From Jimgerdemannia flammicorona (taxonomy: Eukaryota; Mucoromycota; Endogonomycetes; Endogonales; Endogonaceae), in the NCBI GenBank assembly GCA_003990745.1, contig RBNI01003281.1, positions 1 through 16,232 on the forward strand: a DNA stretch of 16,232 nt, read 5' to 3'. The notes beneath the pieces are model-generated. The model did no database searches. It saw only the letters and a program-made list of their open reading frames with translations, and was not told the DNA's origin. A program made the position numbers and the translations under genes. Of the stretch, positions 8,808-16,232 are shown piece after piece. The first letter of the stretch is position 1. Each line of letters opens with the position of its first letter.

Positions 8808-8820
8808 AGGGCTCATAACC
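8808..8820 (-). other. Primer-binding site: initiator tRNA-Met anticodon arm match
   Basis: The + strand reads AGGGCTCATAACC, which is the conserved anticodon stem-loop of eukaryotic initiator tRNA-Met (CAU anticodon in context). The minus strand, the element's sense strand, is therefore complementary to an internal tRNA segment, and it lies six bases inside the LTR end. Drosophila copia is known to prime from a cleaved half of initiator tRNA-Met, and this is the same arrangement. It is not a tRNA gene, since no flanking arms are present. Confidence 0.75.
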
Positions 8821-8825
8821 TTTAT

Positions 8826-8955
8826 TGTGAAAGAGAGGAGTGATTTTATTAAAGTTGCATAGATTGTATATTTTTCATATTGCTAATGAATGATATAAAT
8901 CTGATAGAATAGTATAAGATTATATATGCTGGCATATCAAGTTACCATCTCAACA
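8826..8955 (-). repeat. Short copia-type LTR, copy B (5' LTR)
   Basis: On the minus strand it begins TGTTGAGATGG (8955) and ends TTTCACA (8826), a TG...CA pair of about 130 bases next to the PBS. It aligns with 971-1102 at very roughly 80 percent by eye. CTTTAATAAAATC near the inner end offers a poly(A)-like hexamer. Confidence 0.75.
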
Positions 8956-9307
8956 TCACTCACTTCTATATCCTGAAGACTCTGTGGAGTCAATGAAGAT
9001 TAAGTTTTCAAGATACAGAAATCTAATATACTTATACAGTTATGTGTCTACTATATTACAATAGATATAATGAATAATTTATTCAAATAAGTTTATTTGG
9101 TATATAATATCATCAATTTAACCATCTTATTATAGAGATTCTCAGCTGAATTAGATTTCAAAATTTAGCAAAGCCACTCTAGCTAATTATAATACTTTAT
9201 ATCAAAATAATTTATATTGAATCTTCATCTTACTCCTTCAAAAATCTATATCATCTGCTACTCTCATCTATATATTCTAAATTATAAGTGATAATAAGTT
9301 AGATAAG

Positions 9308-9358
9308 TATATATTTTATATATATATTTATATATATATTTTAGACAAATATATATAT
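9308..9358. repeat. TA-rich low-complexity tract
   Basis: Almost pure alternating T/A with short T runs, interrupted by TTTAGACAAAT. Simple-sequence DNA, no function implied. Confidence 0.8.
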
Positions 9359-9486
9359 AAGAAATATTTTATCTCAAATATATTACATTGATCAGTTTGA
9401 CAAACCTAATGTATAAAATGAAAGATGAGTAAAAAGGAGTGAAAACTATATAATAACAATTGAGCAATAAATTCTATATTTAAATA

Positions 9487-9503
9487 ATATATATATATAT
9501 ATT
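9487..9503. repeat. (AT)n microsatellite
   Basis: About eight uninterrupted AT/TA dinucleotides. Confidence 0.8.
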
Positions 9504-10062
9504 GCTTAATTGAGTTAATATAGATAGTTTTACTCAAAAATAAATATTTTTACCAATTAAATCTATATATGAATTTTGGATATATTATAAGAATATAGAT
9601 AATATAGATAATTTAATTTAGAAATAAAAATACTCTCTTCCTAATACTCTAACCTAACTACTTTTTAAAGTTAAAAGATATTACAAATTAACTTCACCAT
9701 TTGAATCTACATAAGAAATTCAAGTTACTTCTTTTTAGATACATTTAATATTTCTCATTAGATCTATATATAAGATACTAATTTACTATCAATATCAATA
9801 TATCAATTCAATGATATATTTATTCTCATTATCACAAATTATTCAGTCATATAAATCTCTCTCTTATAACAAGATTTTTTAAAAAGACAGAGTATATTCA
9901 TATCACATCTATTATAGCTATCATTCATCTCATAAATGTCCAATAATAAAGAAATCTTGCTCAGAGTATAATCAATAAGAATATAATTACAACAGTTGTT
10001 CAATACTAATTCAGAAGAAAAAAGACTCAATAATAGATATTTTTCTATCTTTATATCTTAAA

Positions 10063-10170
10063 GGAAAGCTTCTTACTAATGAAGAGAAACATATAGCTAT
10101 TAGAGTTTATTATGAAGTTTTTGCTGAAACTGCTGTCAAATTAGTATCAACTTAAGCTATATTTCTTTAA
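10063..10170 (+). pseudogene. Possible transposase-like helix-turn-helix remnant
   Basis: One + frame reads LLTNEEKHIAIRVYYEVFAE followed by TAVKLVST and a stop. The pattern of a charged start, a hydrophobic helix and then AVKLVST recalls the N-terminal HTH of Tc1/mariner-like transposases. No DDE motif, terminal inverted repeat or other support is visible. Could easily be chance. Confidence 0.15.
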
Positions 10171-10564
10171 ATATATAAGTATACTAGACTTTCAAAGAAG
10201 ACATTATAATAAATTATAGATAAATAGAAATTAAATCAAAACTTTACATCTGAAACAAAAAATAGATACTATTAAATTAATCAATATACTTACTGATCTC
10301 ACTCATAGATGTCTAATATATAAATAATTACAAATATACTTAATTATTTTGATAAATCTGTTATAGTACAAAAAGTGATAAACAAGATGAATACTATATA
10401 TTTAAATGACTATAGATTTTAGCTAACTTACAATACTTATACACATCTTCTTCATTTAATAGAATTTAAATATATGTACCTCCATCTTTCTCTGCTACAA
10501 TTCACATTATACACACTTTCACATCACACTTTCAAGTCGTTTATTGGAGAAAGATACTAAGTAG

Positions 10565-12588
10565 ATGTCAAGCAGCAAGCAAGCTGATGCATGTACTAGG
10601 TTGGGTGGACCTGGGGCTTTCAACTGGCAGCATGTTGGGAGGGGGCATGGGCTGGGGATGGGGTCCTTTGGTGGCTCAAGTGGGCTGGGTGGCTCAGGTA
10701 GTGGAGGCAGCACTGGTGGGAGGGCTGGAGGGTGGCAGGGGAGGAGCTTTGCAGACATGCTGAGGGCTGAGGGTTGGCCAATGGGAGCCTGCAGTGATCA
10801 GGTAGGAGGAAAGGGGAAGCAGAAGGCTGGGGATAATGGGGGAGCTGGGCCTTCGCTGGTGGGAGGTGGGGGAAGTAGAGGGACTGCTGGGGGTAGTGGC
10901 GGGACTGCTGATGGCAGCATGACAGTGAATCAGAAAAAAAAAAGATATGTGACAGCTGATGGCCAGGGGGGGCAGGGGTTCCTGATGTAGAAGGGGGACC
11001 TGGCAGATGGTTTAATGGGACTGGCAGTGACCCCATTGCTCAAGAAGTTGATCTCAGAGTTCATGGCTACCTTGTGCTTCAGAGGCTTGGTGGTGACAGC
11101 GAGGATAGTCCTGGGGCTTATTTCAAGGCAGGTGGCTGGTGCAGCCTCAGTGAAGTTCTTGAAGGGCCTGGAGGGGGGTTGAGGTGGGCTTTGAGGAGGC
11201 TGGTCTACTGGACAAGGCCATGAAGACTGGAGTGGTAGTTGGGGAGGTGGTGGTTCCCATGGTGAGGTGCTTAAGGTGGGACCCCAGGGTAGTGCAGCTT
11301 CTGGTGAGGGAGGTGCCCATGGTGACTAAGGAGGAGACTAGGAGGAGGGTGGAGGAGGTGATGGTTGAGTATGGTGATGTGGTAGATATTGGCTTTTAGT
11401 TGTGGGAGGGGACAACTTTCAGGATAGGCAACATTGATGTCAGGATTCGGTTGGCAGGGAAGGAGGTCACAGGGAAGACAAGTGACTGGCCCTCGGTGCT
11501 GATGTGGGGGGCCATTGTCTGCAAGGTGTTGAGGGTGAAAGGGAGTGAAGAGGAGGAGGAGGACTTGTTGGAGGCACTGGAGGAGTTGGGTGGTACTGTG
11601 GAGAGGAGAGCGAAGGCCTGGAAACTGTATGAGGAGTCGACACATCTGGAGGTTATGGGCGGGAAGTATGTCCATATGGATAAGAAGCAGTGGGAGCAGG
11701 CCCAAGAACACAAGAGGCAGAGGGAGCTGTTGGTGAGTATGATAGGAGGGGTGAAGAAGAAGTCGGTTGGAGCTGAGGAGGCTGGAGACATTAAGGCCAG
11801 TGTCTGGGCTAGTAATAGAGGAGAGGAGGTGGAGGCGAAGGAGGCAGGGGCTGGGGGGATGTTGGACAAGGACCCATTTGCTGATGGTACCTTTGAAGTG
11901 TGAGAGCCAGAGTTGGAGGCCACCCCTCCCCCACTTATCCAGAGGGGCCCAATTGGAAAGAGAGGGCCGATGGAGGACACACAGATGCAGGGGGCCCAGC
12001 AGGTGTGCTTTGGGGTCCCTGATGTGGGGCAAGGGGGTCAGGTGGTGGCAGTTGGTGAGGATGAGCTGGTGGATGTCCCTGAGGAGGAGTGGGATGAGGC
12101 TGCCAGTGTAGGAGCTGACACTATGATGCTGGATGCAGGGCGGCCAGAAACTCCAGGAGGGAAGGCAGTGGGGAACTTGTTGTAGATGTGCAAGATGATG
12201 GATAATCTCGCAGCAGAAGCTTTGGGAGAAGTGGATCTGTGGGCAATGCCTGAGGAGCATTGGGCATGGATTCTGCATGGTGATGGAATGGTGGAGGCAC
12301 TGAAGGTGGCAATTTTGGAAATTTTCCTGGAGGAGGAGGGATATGAGGTTGATGAGGTAAGGAAGGCAGAGCTGGGGGTGGTTGCTGGTGAGTGGGCAGC
12401 CTACTGCTGGGCAGAACATCATGGTTTACAGCTCTGGCAGGAGGCCTGTCTGGAGTATTGCGAGGAATTTGAGGAGTGTGAAGATGGGGCAATGGGGAGA
12501 GTTGGCAGCACAGGAAGCTGGGGAGAGGGAACTAGCTGCTGAACATGACTTGGACTTGGTGCAGGAGGAGCAGAATGCGGACTTGTAG
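10565..12588 (+). pseudogene. LINE ORF1, decayed
   Basis: Starts at ATG 10565 (MSSSKQADACTRLGGPGAFN). About the first 140 residues are Gly/Ser-rich and low in complexity. A basic-hydrophobic segment follows (LLKKLISEFMATLCFRGLVV), then a conserved-looking block (GTTFRIGNIDVRIRLAGKEV) and acidic, helical, possibly coiled-coil parts (EEEEEDLLEALEELGG). The end is acidic (LAAEHDLDLVQEEQNADL). Stops at 10988 (TAG), 11397 (TAG), 11901 (TGA) and 12183 (TAG) are all of the CAG/CGA-to-stop type. Two frameshifts are inferred: one in the G run at 11173-11178 and one near 12486-12500, where the frame ending at 12588 is the better continuation. No CCHC knuckle or RRM was seen. The position upstream of ORF2 makes it the nucleic-acid chaperone/RNP-type ORF1. 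Its family was not recognised. Confidence 0.65.
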
Positions 12589-12619
12589 AGGATGGGACCA
12601 CAATATATTATTATTTCTT

Positions 12620-15600
12620 ATGAACAGTACAACCAACATTTTCTCCTTGAATGTGAATGGGTTAAGGGGCTCTGGGCAGCATAAGAACATTTTTACTTGG
12701 CTCAAGGGATTGGAGGCTGATCTCTTTCTACTACAGGATATTTGGTGTGAGGATGAGGACAATCAGGTAGAGTGGACTAGGGAATGGGGTGGGGCTACTG
12801 CTTGGTTTGGAAAGGTTGTGATTTTGGTGAGGAAGGGCAGAGGAGACTTGGGGGGAATCAGGAGCTGGGGTGATCACTTGGTCTGGGGAGATTGGCATCA
12901 GCCAGGGTGGGAATTGGTGAAGGTGGGCTCTTGCTACTGCCCTGCAGTTAGGGGTGAGAGGACTGCATGGATTAGGGGGCAGCTGGAGGAGGGTATTCTC
13001 TTGGAGGAAGGGGTCGATGTGCTTGGTGGGGACTTCAATATAGTTCAGGATCAGCATCTGGACAGAACTGATGGAGGGAGGAGTGCCAGGGGTAGAAGTG
13101 GAGGTCTGGATGTGTGAGAGGAGGTGGAGACATTGAGCTCCCTGGGGGATATGGGCAGAACAAGGTGGGGTGATGCCAGGGTCTACATGCATTGGGTGAA
13201 TGGCTTGGGCACAAGGATTGACTGGATTCTGATGGCAGAGTACTGGGGTTTGGATGTTTGGAAGGCATTGGAAGTGGAGTGGTGCCCATGGTCTGATCAC
13301 TGGGAACTGTTGGGGCAGGGGCAGTTTGGAGAGAGTAGAGATGGACCTGGACATTGGCACCTTAACTCCTCCCTGCTAGCTGAGAAGGAGTTGTGGGAAT
13401 TGTGGGTGGAGGACATTCAGACAAAAGTTTTTAACTGGAGGCATGAGGGTTTGCCTGTGGATGTCCGCTGGATGAGATTGAAAGAGGCTGCGAGGGTTTA
13501 TTGGAGAGGGGCTGGTAGAGAGGCCGGGAGGCAGAGGAGGAGGTGCGTGAGGTGTACTTCCAGCAGGTTGAGGAGACTACAAATATATTGGGTGGATTTG
13601 CTCACTATTGTTGGGGTGGAGGATTGGAGGCTAGAGAGGGCGAAATTGGAGATAGTGGAACTACAACAGGTGTTGAGGGAAGAGAAGGAGACTCATATGT
13701 GGGGCATGGCTGCTAGGCTACAGTGGCAGGGGCTTGAGGAGGGTGAGTGGCCTACTAGGTACTTATCAAGACTTCTCAAAGCTAGGAGAGTGCAACATCA
13801 GTAGGATGGGGTCCTGGATGCTGATGGGGCCATGGTACACAGCACACAACAAATCTTGGAGGTTTTGAAGGAGAGATGGCAGGGCTTGTGGAGTAAGGGA
13901 GAAGGGGGTGCTGATGAGGCAGAAATTGCAGATATACTAGAAGAGTGGGAGCCACTGCAAGTAGCTGGACTGGGTGACTTGATCTTACTGGTGCAGGGAG
14001 AGGAGATCCAGAGTATCCTGGCAGCAACTAAACTTGGGACAGTGCCAGGGGAGGATGGATTGCCATGGGACTTCTGGAAGAAGATGGTTAATGTCCCTGG
14101 AGTTTTGGGTGAGATGGCTGCTTATGTCCTTCAGAGTGGTGAGTGAGTTGGAGAGCAGGATCTCAGGCTGGTGGCCTTATTGTACAAAGACAAGGGGAGG
14201 AGGGAAGACTGGAAGAACTGGAGGCCAATCATGTTTCTGGATATGGACAGGAAGATAGTGACTAAGGTGATTGTCGCAAGGCTGCAGAAAGTTGCCCAAC
14301 AGGTGCTGGGGGAGGAGCAGCAGAGCTTTGTTGGGGGCAGACTTATAAGAGATGGGATGGTATGGGTTCATGGTATCATTGAAGGGGCCCAGGCTTGTGG
14401 ACTGGATGGAAGGTTGGTCTTTTTGGACCAGGAGAAGGCCTACAACCATGTACGGTGGGTGTGGCTGGGCAGGGTATTGGACCAAATTGGGGTTCCCCTG
14501 AGGTTTAGGGCCTCTATGTTGAGTCTGCTAGAAAGTAGTCGGGCAGCTCTGATGTGTAATGGTCACCATGGGAGGGCATTTTCCTTGGGGAGAGGAGTTC
14601 CTCAGGGGGACCCGCTGTCACCTATTCTTTATGCCCTTTTACTGGAGCCATTGATGGATAGGATTCACTGAAAGGTGGCAGGGCTCTCCATATATGGTAT
14701 AGTGTAGAAGGTAGGGGCCTTTGCTGATGATATAGTGGTTGGACTTGGGTCTGTGGCAGATGTAGAGACACTTCAGGAGACTGTAGAATGGTATGAGGCT
14801 CATTCAGGGGTGAAGCTCAACTGGCATAAGTGTGAGATGATGGTGCTAGGGAATGGGCTAGTGGAGGGGGATGTTATTGGAACAATTGTCTCTACTGGTG
14901 AGGTGGTGTGGTATCTGGGCATCTTCCTTTCTATATATGGTTCTGTCTTGCCATGAGTATGGTGGGAGAGCAGGGTGAACATTTGGGGGGAGGCCCTTTG
15001 AGATTGGGGAGGCTGCCATATCTCTCTAGTAGGGAGGGTATCAATCCTGAATATATATTGGTTCCCCAAGCTGTGGTATGTAGCATATCACCTCGACTTC
15101 CCAGCATGGGTGGTGAAGAAGCTGACGAAGGTGGCTAGGGATTGGATTTGGGCAGGGAGGAGGTCCCAGGTCAGTTGGGACACTCTTGCAAGACCGGTAG
15201 TCAGGGGAGGTCTTGGTCTGGTGGACTTCCTTAAGAGGCTACACTGCTTGCAAGCCTGGTGGTTGAAGAGAGCTGTGGAACTGCAGGGCAGAGGTTGGGT
15301 GCCTCTGCTGCAGAAGGTTTGGGAGATGTGAACTTCCCCTCAGGGGTCCTCCAGAGATCTGCTCTCTTTGGTGGGACTGAATAGAATTCAAAGGCTGTGG
15401 TTTAAGGGCTTTTGGTGGGGTGTGGCTGATGGAGCATACCAAATTGGCTTGTGCTGGCAAGGCAATAAGGGGGAGGCAGTGTGGGGGCCTAATATGTGGC
15501 ATTGGGATAGATTGCTCCTGGGGGGTGCTCTACTTGCTATATTTGATATTGGGGAGGGAGTGGAGTGTCAGCAGGGGCTTGGCCAGGATCTTTGGCCAAG

Positions 15601-16232
15601 TGGCTGGCAGGCAGCGGGATTGGTGAGGAGTGGGACTGGGCTGATGTCTGGTCTTGGAGTGCAGAGGTATGGAGGTTGCTTCCCCCCAAGTTCTGGGTGG
15701 TATGGTGGAGAATGTTGCAGAGGAATGTCATGCTGAATTTCCATACAGGGCATTTGGTAGATGGTGGGCAATTTGACTGTGAGAAGTGTTACAATATTGG
15801 ACATGCTGGGGGTCATGTACAGACACCAGAACATTGGCTGGGAGAGTGTGAGGTTTTGGGGGAATTTTGGTCTGAAATAGAGGATAGACTGGGTGTTGAG
15901 TGTAGGCTGGAGGGGGGTCGCTGGGAGGACTTGCGATCTTGGCTTATGGGTGGGGTGGGTGATAGTTGGCTCACTGTAGGGTGGGTATTAGTAGTTTGGG
16001 TGGGACTGGCAGGATATTGGCTTTTTGTATTTGAGGAGGGGTAGCAGTTGGGGCTGTAGGAAAAGGTGTTAAGGTGGGAGGGGCTGTTGGGGGATCTGCT
16101 GACTGGATGGTGGGTGGGTTGGAGTCCTCAGGGGGGATGACATCGTGGTTTGGTGGTTAGGATCTGTGAGCAGAGTGGTGGGAGGGTGGTGATAGTGTTA
16201 GACAAAGTGGTCTTTCATCGGGAAAGAGTAGG
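12620..16232 (+). pseudogene. LINE ORF2: APE endonuclease and reverse transcriptase, decayed
   Basis: ATG at 12620 is chosen because the APE signature follows at once (FSLNVNGL, Asn at residue 13). Endonuclease motifs: FLLQDIW at about residue 40, where Glu is expected but Asp is read; CYCPAVRGERTAW; GGDFN (13025-13039); RIDWIL; SDH (13292-13300). The RT has VPGEDGLPWDFWKK, LYKDKGRREDWKNWRPI, FLDQEKAYNHV (motif A), GVPQGDPLSPILYALLLEPL (motif B), FADD (14720-14731, motif C), GVKLNWHKCE and WYLGIFLS. Thumb and connector text follows to 15331 and beyond. In-frame stops: 13115, 13802, 14144, 14669, 14705, 14954, 14999 and 15329. All are TGA or TAG. A frameshift near 15540-15640 leads into a frame with CEKC...H...C (about 15774-15860), a CCHC-like finger common at LINE C-termini. 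Further stops at 16042 and beyond interrupt an apparent continuation to the window edge. Confidence 0.9.

Larger units (their letters stand above)
6100..8955 (-). mobile_element. Ty1/copia-type retrotransposon, 5' half (copy B)
   Basis: In minus-strand order: LTR (8826-8955), PBS (8808-8820), Gag (about 8723-7560), aspartic protease (about 7500-7050), GAG-pre-integrase and integrase (about 7040-6100). Protease and integrase preceding RT is the defining order of the copia superfamily. RT and RNase H are missing at this locus. The element shares its LTR and gag with the remnant at 165-1102 in the same orientation. Confidence 0.85.
8956..10480. other. Very AT-rich, unassigned region
   Basis: About 1.5 kb of A/T-dominated sequence with TA-rich tracts and no long open frames. 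The 63-codon frame at 9839-10030 (minus) has no recognisable motif. Probably old transposon DNA decayed beyond recognition. One possible coding echo near 10,063-10,170 is listed separately. Confidence 0.6.
10481..16232 (+). mobile_element. Non-LTR (LINE) retrotransposon, 3' end beyond window
   Basis: From about 10,480-10,560 onward the sequence changes from strongly AT-rich to G-rich and carries two consecutive + strand reading frames: ORF1, then ORF2 with APE endonuclease and reverse transcriptase. There are no LTRs. The 5' edge is placed by composition and is approximate; about 80 bases of pyrimidine/A-rich leader precede ORF1. The 3' UTR and tail lie outside the window. The two-ORF, APE-bearing layout fits Tad/I/L1-like clades. 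I cannot assign the clade. Confidence 0.85.

Noticed and set aside
8808..8820. tRNA gene fragment (initiator Met)
   Set aside because: Only the anticodon arm matches. No D-, T- or acceptor arms flank it, and its place beside an LTR fits a primer-binding site.
10620..13360. Long Pro/Leu/His-rich open frames on the minus strand, up to 383 codons (11271-12422)
   Set aside because: They are mirror images of the G-rich LINE sense strand. CpG loss and low T-A content leave few antisense stops. The LINE motifs are clearly on the + strand.

Overview
The window looks like a fungal 'transposon graveyard'. I found no host gene, tRNA, rRNA or CRISPR array. Everything I could identify is a decayed retroelement, and nearly every break is a C-to-T or G-to-A transition. 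CpG is almost absent: I counted 6 CG dinucleotides in bases 1-10,500 and about 33 in the GC-rich remainder. The in-frame stops are mostly the TAG, TAA and TGA codons expected from CAG, CAA and CGA. This points to a filamentous fungus with cytosine methylation and deamination and/or RIP-like mutation. I cannot fix the species. Methylated, repeat-rich groups (Glomeromycotina, rusts, Pezizomycetes) are guesses, not conclusions.

Bases 1-5,700 hold nested and truncated LTR elements. Bases 1-164 are the end of an LTR in + orientation. A Ty1/copia-type gag remnant (165-970, minus) and its short LTR (971-1102) follow. Next come 340 bases of noncoding DNA and the RNase H end of a copia pol (1447-1855, minus). 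This copia piece abuts a Ty3/gypsy-type element (1856-4643, minus). That element has an LTR, a PBS-like site, gag with an intact CCHC knuckle, an aspartic protease and a dUTPase-like segment, but no RT or integrase. Beyond its LTR lies a broken, unrecognised acidic ORF (4722-5666, minus).

Bases 6,100-8,955 are a second copia-type copy on the minus strand: integrase with D and D-x35-E preserved, GAG-pre-integrase, protease (DSGA), gag, a PBS matching the anticodon arm of initiator tRNA-Met, and a 130-base LTR. Its missing RT/RNase H half may be the RNase H piece at 1447-1855, with the gypsy and ORF material sitting between the two halves after insertion and deletion. Bases 8,956-10,480 are very AT-rich and mostly unassignable.

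At about 10,500 composition switches abruptly to G-rich DNA. The rest of the window, running off its end, is a + strand non-LTR (LINE) retrotransposon. ORF1 is Gly-rich then acidic. ORF2 has an APE-type endonuclease, a reverse transcriptase (FADD box) and a C-terminal CCHC-like motif. ORF2 stays in one frame for about 2.9 kb, interrupted only by deamination-type stops, plus one late frameshift. None of the elements appears able to make its full proteins.
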